Positions 1 through 14,420 are shown, counted from the first letter of the stretch. The stretch: 64,000 nucleotides of DNA from Fasciolopsis buskii (GCA_008360955.1 LUCM01010528.1:1-64000), one strand, 5' to 3'. The notes: generated by a model not told the origin, from the letters alone. A program made the numbers and translations.

Positions 1-74
1 AAAAATTGATCTTGCCTTGCGCATGCATCTCGCAATCGAGAAATATACATTATTAAATCGGTACTCACCATAGA
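1..74 (+). repeat. 3' end of a LINE, copy 1 of 3
   Basis: The stretch shares a conserved string beginning TTGATCTTGC, then a CGAGAAATATA block, then an AT-rich end, with 11,371-11,452 and 20,189-20,253. The other two copies run into TTATTGTTATTA-like tails, which is how many CR1/Jockey-group LINEs end. The element body, if present, would lie to the left of the window. The family assignment is inferred from the tail and from CR1/Jockey-like coding pieces in the same 20 kb. Confidence 0.5.
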
Positions 75-3000
75 CAACAGCCATTATTTCTCCCGTTAAA
101 CGTGAGCCGAAATGAACTAAGATATTGGCACGAAATTTGAGGCATCGGTTTGAGGAGGTGCTGGCTTGAATCCCTGTTCAGCCAGCACGATTTATGACTG
201 GACGACCGCAGAATTAAACAAACCAATGCGACTAGTAACAGCAAAAGAAACGACTAATTTTAATTTCAACTTGTTGCGCGATGCTAAGATGTGAGGAGAC
301 TCAGTCTCAAAAAATTGGACGGCGCATCTATTCAGACGTAAGCGATTCGGAGTCCAGTGTAGTCTATTTGAATTCGGCTTGATTTAACTTAGGCTAGTTG
401 CAATACTCCAATAGTGTTTTATTGCATTTCCGTTGCAGCCAGTTTTCCCGAACTGTACTAAAATATTCACTGGTATTAGCCACTGTTGAACAGACTAACT
501 CTAGGGATATTTGTTGCAGTTTGCCAAAATTATCCAGTTTCCGGTTTCGCATCTTGTGCTTAGGCACACCGGAGCTAGTTTTGACGCATTCATCCTTTTT
601 TCGTTGCTTGTTATGGAGCCCCTTTTATTTGCCGTTACCATTTTCCGTTCGTGCATGAGCGCTAGGCGGTGCCGCAAGTGTTTTTCGTGCGTGGCAAAAG
701 CTTTTGTAGGTGCGCCGTTGAACCCATTGGGTCTAATGCGTGCAAACATGGAGCGCATGCAAAATACTCTGGGATGAAACGTTAACGTCACACAATATGA
801 CCTGAGAATGAGTGGCTATATTAGGTGGGCAAGTAACGTAGTGAAACCGCCGATGCAGTATTCAAGTCAATGGAACAGCCAGTGAAACAGAGAGCTCCAC
901 GGTGCACAATAACAGCTTCGTCATTGTCAGAGTTCATACAGTTAGTTGGGTAGTTGACGTTACTTGGGATCAAACCCAAGGCAATTACCAGGAAATACAA
1001 TAAAGGCGGTCGCCAAGGAACCTACCCTGACGTGGAAACTAACTGCAAGGAAGAAGCGACGTGCAAAGGAGCTGAGTTATTGCTAGCAACCAGGGGCACT
1101 GTAGGTGTTTACGGGCAATAATTGCTTAGAAGTTGAGTGGAGCTTTGGACACGAGATGGCGGAAGCAAAGAGGCTATTAGTGGAAGCAACTTGTTGCTTT
1201 ATGCTAACATTTCTACAGTGTACACTGATTTTTGAGAGTATTAAGTTGCAGACAGACAGATTCAAGATTTCCATCAGCGTCTGCCAACTAAAGGTAACAC
1301 TAGGAAAGACGCGTAAGGTTCCGGGCATGTTAAATCCAATCATGTCTGCCAAGTGCGATAGGATACAACCTACCCTCATTGAAAACTTTGCTGATGCAGT
1401 TTGTGACCGTTGTGGCTACCTATAACCAGGAAAAGCATCGTAGAACTGACAGCAGATATCAAATGCGCATATATATTTCAATTTGTGAGAGCCCCGAGCT
1501 AGACAAGATGAAACTTACGCAGGTTAAGGCACCGGAAGCTTGAGCGACCGTAAATTGGGAGTCTAGTACAAGGCACACCGTAAGGAAAGTTTGAGGAAAA
1601 AATTAAAAACAGGGATAATTTACCGAGGATAGAAAAAGACCAATAAAGTTCCTGGATAACCTAAAGATGATGCTTTAGGTCCAGGACTGTTATAAACGGC
1701 AGTTCAGTTTTTCGATCGTACTGACATGCGCTTGTTAGAAACAGATAATACAAAGATCATTAATCCCTTAAAATGGGAGACTGAGTTTAGTGAATGTGTA
1801 TGCGATCAAACAAATGAACGTGACTTAGTGACTAATCTCAAAAATCAGTGGGATGTGACAGGGGACTGGAACAGCAGCACGGGCGAAAAATGAAGAACAA
1901 CGGAAACGTTTCAAATCGGAGGTGATAAATACTTCTAAGTCTGGTGCAGTAAGATGCTAACCGATACCGAAGAGGGGGCAAATTGCATTGGGGAAAAGTG
2001 ACCTCAAGTACCGAATTACAGACATGTGCATCAAGACCCACAATGAACAAATAACAAAGATAGCTTCATAGGAGCAAACAGCGCACTTTTTGATTAAACC
2101 ATATATGGTTTAAGCAAGGTATTGTGACCTGACAATCACTCCTAACGCTCTGGGACGTGCAACAACGTGGGTGATAAAACTGAGCCGAACCAATAATGGG
2201 AGTATTAGTCTTCCTGAATGGATGGATATGAGTTTGGGGGCTGTCGACGACAACGGCTTTTGTGTAAATATGTTTGGTGTCATAACGTTAGTAGGGGGAA
2301 GGATTAAGGATGCCCCGGACACTACCAGTTCAGCCGAGTGATTAACCTGGCCAGTGATTCACTGCATTAGATCCTAAATGCTAACGCCATAGCCTGGGAA
2401 TACTTTGGTCTAAATGAAGTTCTCAAATATAAACTTCGCTCCCATAGAACACTCCGCCAATGGAAGGTGAGAACAGGCAGTAGACCGGTTCTTTCTCCGA
2501 CTTCGGAATACCAACAGTTGCGAGAAGCAACAAGTGGCAAAAATGACCTCGGATTACAGCCAGGGACAGTCGCGAGAACATAATTTTTGGGTAACAGGGT
2601 AGCACTGGTCTGTGCGTAGACCCTAGGACTTCGACATTTTCAAAAAGGCCAAGTGTTGATTGTCGAGGTCTGTGGAACCAATCGAAACCGGTAGGGTAGA
2701 GCATTGTATACCGGTAAGTTTTATTGGTGGCTGTTGCTTAAAGAGAGTATTTTGGGTTACATTTAGAGGACTATTGCGGCCAAGTTCATTAGTTTTTCCT
2801 GCACGCGGGTTGTCCGATTGCCTATTTAGATTAGTTTCACTCGCTCAGCTCTATTTAGAAATTACAAATAGAGAACTTAACATTCCCGAGCACTGTTTGT
2901 AAGAGTCGCCTTGGGCTTGGTCTCTCAGTTCAGTTCTTTTTAGCTTAGTTCAGCTTGCGTGGGGCAGAAAATTGGCTTCCAGCCACTCAAGCCGATTTTC

Positions 3001-3189
3001 ACAGCTTCAAATACTGCATACGTCCTTTTGTTTCTGAAAGACAATATATCAGGCACATTTTCATATCCGGCAGGTGCGTATCCTTCTCTCACCGGAATTC
3101 TAGAATTCTAGCTTTGGGTATACCGCAGCCCATCAGGCGTCCGGGGCTTCTTTAAATCCATCCATGTTGTTGCTATTATTTACGTGTTC
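75..3189. other. no identifiable gene; probable decayed repeat DNA
   Basis: Open frames here are short, overlap on both strands and match no protein family I recognise. The stretch at about 1,100-1,420 stays open for about 100 codons in one frame but has no start context or splice border that would make it a gene. I see no RNA gene. Confidence 0.4.
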
Positions 3190-4250
3190 CGTCATTCGGT
3201 TCCATGGCGGAATCGCCCTCTGGAGATAAAAGCATTCTTTATCTGGAGCCTTGTGTGTCTGCACTGCAATCCTAAGCTATGTCCTGTGGCGTTCCCGTCC
3301 GGTATGAGAAAACGGTTTCTCCGGCTTTTTGCCTGAAGACCTCTTCGATAATTTGAATTTCTAAATTGGGCCAACACACTTGAGTCGGCTTCAGAGGGGG
3401 AAACGCTGAGGTCGTGGAGTCTTTCATCGTAGCCGTGGGCCTTTAACCACCATTCATCTTGGTGGCTGGCTTCTTTTGTGGATACTGCGCCTTGGCTTGA
3501 ACACGGTACTCTAGGTGCGGTATTATGATATTCGCCTTTTAAGCCCCAAACACTTCGGGTTCCCTGCGGAACATCGTTGGCTTCAGGCCAGTGTGCCCAC
3601 TTTGGGCTTATTAACCGCGCTAAACGGCTGTTTTCCAGGTTTGAAATTGCTCTTCAGAATTGCGCAGACTCCTAACCAGTAAAACATCCAAATCACCTCT
3701 CTGTACTAACCGTCAGAAGTCCGCCTTAGACAACTGGCCAGGTTCAATGAAAGTTTCCATATAAATGATCACAACCTGGCCTCCCCGATGTTCTCCTTTA
3801 GGTCTGCATCTGTTGCTTTCACATCGTCAGCAGAAAGATAAAATGGTTGCACATGCTCCCTGATAGATCCCTTGTGGGTAGAAAGAAAAGTAAGATTCCT
3901 AGAACCGACTCATTGAGAACACCGCTTAGCATGTCTGCCAGGGCTTTCGTGTATCCTCCAGCCATAGCGGCAAATGTCCGTCACTGAGAAATTCTTTCAT
4001 TCGGTTGCTAGCCATCTCGTTATTTCTGATGCCCTCGTTTTGTGATCCAAATGATTGCGACTTACAGGGTCGGATGCCCCGCTAAAGGCCATTAGGCAGA
4101 CTTTGAGGTGGTGGCCATGGTCTCGGCGTTTTGTGGCCTGAACTGGAAGAAGCAAGAAATTCGCAGGGCGAGATATAGGTGCCATGAATTTCTGCCATGT
4201 TGCTGAATTACCACCACGGTTTACTGGGTGCTCAAGTATCTGCTTTCTGA
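3190..4250 (-). mobile_element. CR1/Jockey-like LINE reverse transcriptase fragment (broken)
   Basis: On the minus strand, 3,876-3,923 encodes GVLNESVLGILLFFLPT, a good match to the LINE reverse transcriptase signature GVPQGSVLGPLLFL. About 40 bases further on in the minus direction (about 3,815-3,845) comes FYLSADDVKATD, the catalytic FADD block with F changed to S. Later pieces down to about 3,190 fit the thumb and tail region only loosely. Frame changes and stops separate these blocks, so it is a dead copy. CR1 and Jockey share these motifs, so the clade is not settled. Confidence 0.6.
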
Positions 4251-7200
4251 TGATCGTCTGCAGGCACTTACGCTAAATGCATGCAAGCCCCACCGACGTG
4301 TGATTTGCCGGCCTTTACCTTTGTCTCTCTCGTATTTTTACACCGTTACAGCAGCTTTTATTCTTTTGGATACTTTTGTCACTTTGAATTCGGCATTACA
4401 GAGCTGTGATAGAAACTGCGATGAATTACTAGCATTAACAATGTGCGCATACGCTTTTCAGCCTCGCTTAATGTTTCTTTTTTGCTGTCGTGATCATCCA
4501 CCACCAAACTCTGTAAGGTGGCAAACTTAGTTTTTAAAATTAGGTGTCTTATTTTCCCGGACGCCTTCAAAATCAAAGGAAAGGAACGTAGTAATGGATG
4601 GAGTGACTTTAGTTGTGAATGATATAATGTTAATAACAGCTTTGTTGGTAGATGTAATATGCCAAAATTTCGACTACTTTTACTTTACTTAATTACGCAA
4701 ATCCCTCTCAACACCAAATTTCTACCAAAAGGTTTTCCGAACAGCGAAAGCCTGTGTGAGTTTGCTTAAAATGGACTGGTTTGAGCAGCGAGGATATTAT
4801 ATGTCGTCAGTGATCTAACGCGAAATGCTTGGTGTCCTACGATCTCCAAACGATTAAACTGTCGGAAATTTCAAAAAGGAACAGCCCCTGGGCTGGTCGC
4901 AAGGGACCTTTCATAGTTACATTGCCGGTTAGAGTTTGTTAGAAGATCGAGGTTTTCTGAAGAGACATAGCCCAGTCTCATCTTTGCAGCCATTGTTAAA
5001 GCGTCGTTCACGATTGACAGCAGTGGCTTCTTTTATAGGATGAGTACACATCGACAAAATCTTCGTCAATTCCACCAACCCGTTTCATGGTTTTACGTAA
5101 ACATTACCAGGCTTATAACTACGCAACATGGGCCATCTTCTCAGTTTTCAACAGATTTGGCGGAGGCAGTGCTTCTGCAAAGAGGTATGAGGCGGATATG
5201 TGCAAAAGGAACGGAATTTCGGAGGGGAAAAGCATGTGAAGATAAAGCGTTGAATAAACTCTTTGAGAGCAGAAAAACGTAACTTTAGATGGGATGGGTG
5301 CAAGGAACATTCCTTGATCTTTTTGACGAATGAAAGAGCACGGAGTATGAAATCTGCGCATTCTTCTGAAAGCCCGAAGTAAAGTTGCAGTAGAATAAAT
5401 CACCTTAGCAAGGGGTCTTACAGAGCCTGGAAGGACATGCTTATCATCTCATCGTAGAGGAGAAGCCTCCGGTATGACATAGGAAAAAAGAGGGCAGCTG
5501 AATGAGAAATACCTCAAGAAGAATGAGAAGATTGAAGCATCGAGGCTGATAGACAAAGTGGTCTGGAAATTGTGGACATGACACCTAAGGAAAGCCGTCC
5601 TAGACACTATGGCTGATCGACATTTGGTTTCATGATTTCAACGCGATAAATGAACGGCTATGTTGGAGCATTGATTGCTTTAGTACTCATGACCAGTTCC
5701 GTAATCAAGGTTTTCCGAAGCAGACAAATTGGTTAGATGCAGTATTTGGTTACCAAAAGGCATAAGTCAAGTGAAGCTTCAAAACTGACCTTGGCATCGA
5801 GGCAAGACGATGGAGAGCGAGAGTTCGCTTCAAACGCTGGGACAGCCTATTTAAAGAGAATAAGAATAAAGCGCAGATCTTACAACTTTGGCATGATTAG
5901 GGGAGAATATGGGTCAATGAAAACAAAACGAATAAAACGGAAAGTATGGAAGGCTGGTGGTGAATGGTTTCCTGTCTAGAAATGGTGGGGAAGTAACGCT
6001 CGGTTTCATTTATGGGGGGCCAAAGATGGTCCAGCGTGAAACCCCAGTAACACTGTTTTCCACGAGGGCTTGCAGACAATACAGGAACCTATATAGTGTG
6101 GATAGAAACAATGCTATGTAAAGGTAGATTAAGAAAATCTTAGTTAGGCGTACTTCTCAGCCTCGACGAGTTGAATAAGAGCATGTCTGAAGGAGTGCAG
6201 CGATCTAGGGCGGTTAAGGCAAGGCAAAGTAACGGTAGGCCGAGAGGCTTTTGTGAACTATTCAGATGGAAAGTGCCCGTTGACCGCGCGCATCTTCAAG
6301 TTATCACTAAATTTTTTTTTGAAAGAGAAGCTCATATCACAACAAGGCTCTTTTGGATTCTGTGTCAGAGTAAATCCTGATGTTGATATTGCCAACCACA
6401 GCATGTTCAATGTGTTAGACGAATTTGATGTCGTCGGTATAAAGAAATGAACTGTATGAGCTATGCCGTCAGACGTTTGACCGACGCATATAATGAATGG
6501 CACGATACAAACAAGCTGCCTCGAAGTTCCTCGCTGGATAAGAGCCGTGGGTTATACATAAGCAGGGCAGAAAACAGCCTTGAAAAGGGATGAGCTTCTG
6601 ATACAGAAACAGCAGGAATTTGCCGGAGGGTGAGTGCAAGACAGTCGAACGCTTAAACTCTGCCGAGACAAAAGAAAACAAACGGTTTAACGGCATTAAT
6701 CCGCCTCGTAGGGAAAGAAATTTAAAAGTTAATGTGGTGCAAGTGCAGGATCTTAGTAGCCCGTATTTTTGATCCTGAAAAAGTTGTTTCCGAGAGGGCA
6801 CTTTTCTGAAATACTTTTATTAATGATCGTTCTTATTTTGGCTTTAATGAAACTTTGGTCGATGGGACAAAAGCTAGATATTTCAGGTAAGGAACCTTTC
6901 TTAAGCAATAGAATAATGTTCGATTCCTTCCGAATGTAGGGCGCTCGACTAAAATTATAGAAAATTGGAAAAGGCTAGACAGCAGTCGTGATATGCCATG
7001 GCTTCCGCACAGGATAGTTTGAAAGGGATACTGTCCGGGCTTAATTGTTTTGATGATATTCGATTTAAGAAAGAGTTTATAGACATCGTTAGCAAAAAGC
7101 CCTCCTTTGGCCAAAGTTGTTACTAGAGGGCGGTTGTTTAGTGATTTTCGAATTCTACGAACTAGATGCCTAAGGTTTCGTAGCCAAGTATTTGTTGTTT

Positions 7201-10200
7201 AATCACTGACATTAATAACTTCCGGCCAGCCTGGTGAGACGCTCCCATCTGCATCGCCATGATTGGCTCACGGAGGGTTGCAATGGAAGTGAATGCCGCC
7301 CTCGCGGTTTTATCTTCCATCAAGTACCAACCTCAAGCCATGACTCCATCCAAAGGGTCCACGATTGACACCATCGAAATTTAAGCCATTATCAGAGCAA
7401 AGGCTAGACGGCATGCCCCGCCTGTTCGTGAATCGCTGCAGCGCCTTTAAGATCGAATCCACCCCCACCGATTGTGCAACTTCAAGGTTTACGACTCGTT
7501 ATTCCGCAAACATTATCAATCATCCGCATCTTTTCCCCCAGCTTCCTGTTACATACAAAAACTGACCAAAATGTTGATCCCGCTGCCGCCAAGCGGCCAC
7601 CAATCAGGCCTTGCTTTAGGTTCAAGAAACGGAGTCTTTAGTGTTATTTCCACTGTAGACATGCGCCCCAGACATAAAATACATCCATTGATTCATCGCT
7701 TTGTGATCTTTTTTCTGTTCAACATCCGAAAGCGTTTTTGCATGCTGCTCAGCATGCGGTTGCTCCCGGAGGTGGTAGGAGGTCCGAAGCATTTAAAACT
7801 GACAGGGGAATTTCGATAAGGTCTGAGAAAGAAAGAATTCAAGACACCGATGGAATTTCGTCTAAAGAAAGTGGTTAGGATCTGCCAAAAATGTGGTTCC
7901 AAAGAGCACAAGTAATTTTATCAGCAAAGGGCGTTGACGAAGAGTAAAAAATGAAGTTTACAGTAGAACTTGCTATTAGAAGACGTTGGTCGAGTACCAC
8001 GCGGTCTTTGGGACGGTATTAAGCTAGCTAAAGAGCAGAATAGATAAGTGTGTTTGGACGCCCCTTTAATGATAGTTGGGAGAATAATGTTTATGGAACC
8101 GAAGCCAGATTACTGAGCGTTAGGAACCGTGTGTGAAGAGAGAATAGCGGTTAGATGCGGCCGACGTGGAACTGTATGTACGCAGATCATATGCACTAAT
8201 GCCACCGCCTAGTTTGAAAATGGGATTGAGAGAGACCAGGATGGTCTCTTGTAGGTTTTTACGGAAGCAACGAGAAATAAATTCAAATAGAATTATTCCG
8301 AAGGAGAACCCGATGAAACAACACCTGAGACTATGGTAACAAAGGAAGTAGGAGTGTTCTATTCCAACCAATTGAAATCAGGAAGTCCTTCTACAGAAGT
8401 CATCTTCGGGAGCAATGGGATCAACCCAAGAAGACTTCTTCCTGCATAGCTTTTGTGGCAAAATCCTTCCTAGAAGAAGCCACTGGCAAATTACTACAAA
8501 GGTATCGCACAACCCGGAGAGGGACGTTAGGATTCCCTACTGTAACTGGCCGGTCGGGCATGTTCCTTTTAAAAAGAAATTGATTGGTCGCGGCAACCCA
8601 TTAAACCCTATGGGTGCGTTCGATCAGTGGGGGAGTACATTCAACCGACGGGTTCGCCCTGCTCGTTGGTTTAGTGAGACGACTTTTAAGACCGCGAAAT
8701 CGTTGGAAATCCGCGTTATAAGGTGGAGGCCTTCCTTATTTAGGGGTTCCTTGAGTCCCACTTTGTTATTTTGGCCGTGTCCTTGAAAAACGAACCAAAG
8801 TATTCCTCAACACAAAAAATTGTAGTAAAGCTATCCACTATAGTCCACTAATTTGGAACTCCATGCATTGTTTTCGTCTCTCGCACCTAATAATTCGTGC
8901 AAAATGATGCTGATACCGCACCAAATGGATGGAAAGTTATCCTGTACTCTTCTGCCTGTTGGTCTTTAAATTCTTCAGCCCACCACGAGTAACTCAGCGC
9001 ACTTCTGTCCGTGTACGATACATATATCTGCAAGAGCGCCTCTTTTTTATTGTCAAGTATTGCCACTTTACCCAAGCGGAAGCTACTTAGAACTTCGATC
9101 AGCAACCTGCAAACTCGAATCGGGCAGATACCTTTCCCTTAAGTACCCAGCTTAGTTTCATTCATAAAAATATTTCTGTCCACGTCACGCGGGCGAACTT
9201 TTTCGCTTAGGCAACACACAGGTCCACACAATTAAGTTTCAATTAGCTTTCTTCGATGAAAGCAAAACACGGCGTTGACGATGACGGAGCCATACGCACA
9301 CATATGTTTTACGGCATAAACCACCATCCCCCGTGCGCTTGCTTAGCCCCAATTTTGTTCTCTTTAGTCCGAGAGAAAACCCAATTTACGGCGACGGGTT
9401 TGCCTCAGCATATCCGAAAGTGAGATAAGCAGACCACCCTCCGCAGTTGCGAAAAAACAAAGCGGAAAATTACGGTAAAAAGAGGGAACTATGGAAAGCA
9501 TCTGTATGGCCTCAACCATTTCTCTGTCAGGAAAAAAGAAACAGTTTCTGTTGGATCAGGTTGAGCCCAGTAACCAAAGCATATTCGGGCTACGAAGGAA
9601 CGATCCACCTTCGACAATGGATTTGCATGCCGTCAGCCCGGACCTGACCTTGCGAAAAGGGAAATCCTACACCACCCGTGTTCGGTAGATAAGCGTCTGG
9701 TTGCTTTGCTAAACGATCCAGGGAAGTGGCGCATCGGACTGTCCTTATATGCTTCACCACACCCCTCTATTCTTCAGCATTCCCCGCCAACCGCGCACCT
9801 GGTATGTATGCCGACGTCTAGAACAACTGCCGCCGTTCTTCTTCCTTCATTATTCATGCACGCTCACTGAAACTACTATGTGGGAAAAGTTTCCATCGTC
9901 CTGTTAAAACACATTGCTCATCTCAATACTTTCGTTCCTCTCCCTTCACTCCTCTCTGTGACTTTTCATGGCAAATGCTGCCACAGCATCCAGCCCACGC
10001 CGCTATCCGCGACCCATTAAATTGTGCCGTTTCCTGATAATTGGAAGTAGTAAAAATCGGCGGTAGATCACATGATCAGTTGTAACTGATTCCCTGCAGC
10101 TTGTGCAGCAGGCTCGTAGACCAGACGAATTCCACAAGGAAAATAAACAGTGACTTTATTCCCTAACTATTGCACATCAGTGAAGATGCCAGAAGTTGAA

Positions 10201-11370
10201 AGATGAATGCGTCACAAGTAAGGCCCATGCAGCCTAGGACTGACTGAGCCATGCATCCTATAGAGACAAAGCAAATGGCGTTCGTTGCACGTGTCCCCTC
10301 AAAGGAAAACTACCTCCCGCGCTCTTCAAGACAGTCTTCTGAACCTTGTAATCTTTGTAAGAAACCGACTGTTATCGCTGTTTCCATTTGTGTGGACTCA
10401 ACTTAACATCAGCTTAAACAAATTCCAGACTATCCTCTCGCTCTGGCTCTTCTCCAGGCTCGCCGGTGACCACAGCTGCAACGCGGAATCTCACCGAGGG
10501 TTCAACCCCACCCTACGCGCTGGTTGCTTGTCACTGCCAGGAAGCTGCTATCAGGATCTGAAGCTCCAGTAACGGGCCGCGTAACCCTAAGACAAACCAC
10601 GCCACGCCAATGACCGCCCCGGTTACCTCACTCAGATGAACCATTACAATTAGGCAGAACAGCTACTAACACTGCTGAAATGCCGCGCAATCCACAAACC
10701 TCCAGAACCCTTCCGCCATGGAACACTAAACTCTCTGATATCAAACTAGGACAACACACAGATCATTCATGGCAAGTTTACTTAAGAATGGACTGCAAAT
10801 CTTACAGGGACCCATATTCGTCCCGCCAGACATCACAGTCCGCTCACAGCTGCAAAAGTCCGGTGACCACCCATGTGAACTCCGTTGTCTCTTCGTCCAC
10901 AATTCTTCATATAATTTCGTCTCGTAAATAGTTTGATGCAACATTGAATGTTTCCCACTATTTCATCTTTAGCATTATTTTGGCTCTTGAATATTGATAA
11001 TTACCACTCTCCATCCACCTTATATGATATTCAGTGGGGTTTTGACTCTTCTCCATCCCATTACCACATCCATATTGATCTTTATTTGCACCATATAACC
11101 CTCCTGACTTTTGAGGATCCCGGCAAAATGACTACGCCCTCCATTGCTCCCCAGCCACCTTTTGTGCTGACGACCCGCACCTTTGATGCACTTAAACGTG
11201 GATTGAATCGCGTTGCGCGGCTCATAGTCGGCCCCAGAATGGTTTGTCCAAAGATTATCTAGCGGTGATTTTAAAACGCGACATGACATTGGAGGTTGAT
11301 TTCCTGAGAGCACAGTTACTGCGTCTCCACGACCATAATTTTGTGTTCCGCGTCCACTGCGCCATCTTTG
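4251..11370. other. 7 kb without an identifiable gene
   Basis: There are many short frames on both strands, none with a recognisable domain. A basic, lysine/arginine-rich stretch near 5,800-5,970 resembles the linker between LINE endonuclease and reverse transcriptase, but too weakly to call. The region leads into a LINE 3' end at 11,371 on the plus strand, so it probably contains decayed LINE bodies. No tRNA or rRNA gene is seen. Confidence 0.35.
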
Positions 11371-11452
11371 TGTAAATTTGATCTTGCCATGCTTGTGCTT
11401 CTCGAATGTCGAGAAATATGCGCACTATTATTGTTATTATTATATAATCCAA
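11371..11452 (+). repeat. 3' end of a LINE, copy 2 of 3
   Basis: It contains TTTGATCTTGCCATGC, then TCGAGAAATATG, then a run of TTATTG/TTATTA units. It matches 1-74 and 20,189-20,253. The simple-repeat tail marks a LINE 3' terminus on the plus strand. No target-site duplication could be fixed by eye. Confidence 0.55.
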
Positions 11453-12290
11453 TCTGTCCCCTGCAGTAGGCGATAGTTCAGCAAATTTCCTTGAAATTTT
11501 GCTGCTGGTTTGGCACCAAATTTTGAACCAGATGCCTTATTTTTTCGCCTACGGTGATTATAGACACCATTTATGCGTACCCAAGTATTTCGTAATGCAC
11601 AACTACCTATGAGTATTCTTCCGACATCCGCCTGCCACGATGTAACCTTGGTGTCAATTGTAACAATCTCTAATACACATATGCCCGGTGTTTACAATGT
11701 TTTCAGCCTGCAGGCACCATGGGAGCGATGAATCAAAGGAACGCGGAGGAATTCTCCCCCCATTTCACTGACTCGATCCGCCTTTGTAGTCCAGATAAAG
11801 GAGTTGCAAAAACATTGGACTGGCATCCACTATTTTCCTTCCGTCCATCGTGCTCTCAGATCAAGACTTTTGATTCTGTGAAATTTGGGGCTTTCACTTG
11901 AATTTTTGCTCATCAATGTTGCATGCGACCCCTTCCAAATAAAGTCAAACGTTTCGGCCAACTCACTTGGATAACCAGTCCCGCAGCGACCACGCATAAG
12001 AAGACTTCATTCTAGGTGGTCTGCGAGGTTGAGAAAAACAATTTTGGTAGGAGTATGGTGGATGAGAATTACCTCAGCCTGATGAGGCAATTTACTGTGC
12101 CTGCCTAGGAAAACTTCTTCACCGCAGCGAAATGTTATCCGACAGGTTGTTTTCCAGGTGCTACTTGTTCAAGCAAATGAAACAGGCCCGACGATTTTTG
12201 GTTTGCTCCAGGGCTGTTTCATTGGGCTGTGGGATTTTTGGATAGTCAGATAATCAGTTGGCGATGCCGCACGGCTTGCACTCAGTGGGA
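11453..12290. other. no identifiable gene
   Basis: Nothing recognisable was seen on either strand between the LINE tail and the SINE copy. Confidence 0.4.
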
Positions 12291-12437
12291 ACCGGCGGTG
12301 GCCAAAAGGATAAGGTCTTGGGTTCGAGTCCCCCATCGCCGTTCAACTTCCCCACTTGGCAGGCCTCTGATGGCCGCGGCCTCATTCCGGAGATTGATGT
12401 ACATTGTTTCATTGAATGGAAGATAAAAAAAGATAAT
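12291..12437 (+). repeat. tRNA-derived SINE, copy A (internal deletion)
   Basis: The copy begins GGCGGTGGCCAAAAGGATAA (A-box-like) and continues to GGTTCGAGTCC (B-box-like), ACTTGGCAGGCCTCTG and GATGTACATTGTTTCATT, ending in an A-rich run. It aligns with 54,729-54,900, 55,978-56,136 and 58,874-59,050. About 20 bases are missing between the A and B boxes, covering the anticodon-arm equivalent. It has no cloverleaf of its own and is a retroposed element, not a working tRNA gene. Confidence 0.8.
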
Positions 12438-13679
12438 CTATCACATGAAATGGTAAGCTTGCATGCTCATGGCGGACCCGGCAATGATTCTTCGTGGCAT
12501 ATTGGAGTTAGCCGATGGACGGCTTTGCTGGTCTGACAATGTCCCGGCCTAGGTGAACAAAACTGCCTCTGGCCGTTTTCCTACCTTTTAAGGCAGCTCC
12601 CTAAACCCTCAAAGCTGGCGTCGTGGTCATCAAGGCCTATGGCTTCAGCTTCTGCTTAAGGGCTATGTATCCGCGATGGCAGATAATGGGCGACACTGCC
12701 CGGCTTGTTCGTTGCGTTTATATCAGACCTGCAGCCCAACTGACTTATGGCTGTAGCGCAGTTCTGCCTCTCCATCGTCAGACCGGACTTGACATAAACT
12801 ACTCCTTCGATGCATCTTATTTTGGACATTCCGACCCCAGTCATGTTTATGGCAACTTTGAAAAACTTTGCGAATTAGCCTCTCAGACATTTCTTGGCTC
12901 CAGCAAATTTCTAGGCAGCATCTAACATGAAGCATACACCAATAGCCTGGCTAACCTATCGTCGTCAATAGTACGCAAAATGTAGCATTCTCTTTCCCGT
13001 GTCCAACATTTTAGATTTATTAAAGTTTTCGAACTGCTTCATTGACATACATTGTTGCTCGTGTCTCCTGTCTAACGTCGACAATTCTACCAAGGGTAAT
13101 TCAGGAGGCGGATGATCTGCAAGGGGAACTATTTTAGCTAGTGCATGATCTTTATTATCTACTCCAGCTGCCTTCAGAACTACCTACAACAGCAAGACTT
13201 TTCGCCTCCTATGTCTTAACACCTACATTCTCTGTTTGTCTTTTAGCGGCGGCTAACTCTCTCGCTAATTCTGCGTTCCTGCCTCTGTAAATATCGGCTT
13301 TCCTACAGATATATTAGGATGGTTTACGGGGGCGTCAAAACTCCGAGTAATAAAGTGGCGTGATGAGTGTGAATAGACAAATGGTCAAGCAAAACCATGC
13401 CTAAGATAAGGTACCAAAGTCGTTTGTGCGACAGTGGTCCCATGAATTCCGGTGAAGAATGCGTTTTCGGAAGACGTATCTTAACCTTTCTTACGGAGTT
13501 AATGAAAGAAACTGCCACTCATTGTGTCTTCTTCCGGTGGTGCTGAGATTTGCGGAACTTTGCACCCGAGATGTTAAAATTATGTATATCATGGAGAACG
13601 AGATGCTTAGCCAAGATAAGTGCTGTCTTGTCGGCGGCAAATGAGGTCTGAAGAGCCTTGCAGCATTCCTGAACGAAGT
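12438..13679. other. no identifiable gene
   Basis: A 100-codon frame at 12,623-12,925 overlaps minus-strand frames of similar size and shows no domain. I see no feature that I can support. Confidence 0.35.
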
Positions 13680-14420
13680 AAATGACAGAAAATCCAGTGA
13701 CAGTGAACTTTCAGATGGCCTCCGACTCGGTTAGACACAGGCTGCCACCGTCCAAGCTGGGACTTTCATATTTATCAATCTCGGTCACGGAATGGATTGC
13801 AGACTATCTTCGAAGACGCACATGTGTGAGAGTAGGTGGAGTGCGGTCCTCTTCAGAAACGTCTTGTTCTGGGACGCCTCTAGGATCGATGTTGGGCCTA
13901 CTGCTGCTCATAACATCTTCCAACGGCCCAGAAGGAAAAATTCCTGTTGTTTATCCACTGCATATTTGAATTGCAGGGAATCCACAGGACATCCTGGCAT
14001 AGGCGGACCCCTACACCGCATGTGCCTGGTCACCTAGGTGTGGAAGGCCACCAAAAATCGAAGGTGCAGGCAGCCGTCCACCAAAAATGTTACAATTATA
14101 TGATGCTTCAACCCTGCATCCGAGCAAAATTTATCGAATATCTGGAGATAATCGTCCGTGAGTCTATCAAGCTTCCATTCCAATATGCGGCGGCAGCCAG
14201 AAAGGCCCAATGAGTATTGCACTAACTCCGACGAACATTAGATCTCGGGGAATCCAAGGATGTCATGATCAGTACAAAGCAATAGTGCGCCCTAATCCAG
14301 GATGTGCGGTGCAAACGTTGGTCCCCACTGTGTTCCGGGATAAGCTCCTCTTTGAGATAATCCAGTGGCGCTCCAAAAGGACAGGCAGATAACTAGAGGG
14401 GCCAAATTGTCAGATGAATT
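13680..14420 (+). mobile_element. CR1-like LINE reverse transcriptase fragment (broken)
   Basis: Plus-strand blocks in the order expected for a CR1 reverse transcriptase are visible. At about 13,700 there is a MASDSVRHRLPPSKLG block (family: MAFDSVRHRLL.KL). It is followed by VTEWIADYLRRRTCVRVGGV and then GTPLGSMLGLLLLI (family: GVPQGSVLGPLLFL). The catalytic FADD block is not intact. AIVRPNPGCAVQTLVP near 14,280-14,330 matches the thumb block AIVRPHLEYAVQTW. Several frame changes and stops make it non-functional. It is a different, better preserved copy than the minus-strand piece at 3.2-4.2 kb. Confidence 0.72.
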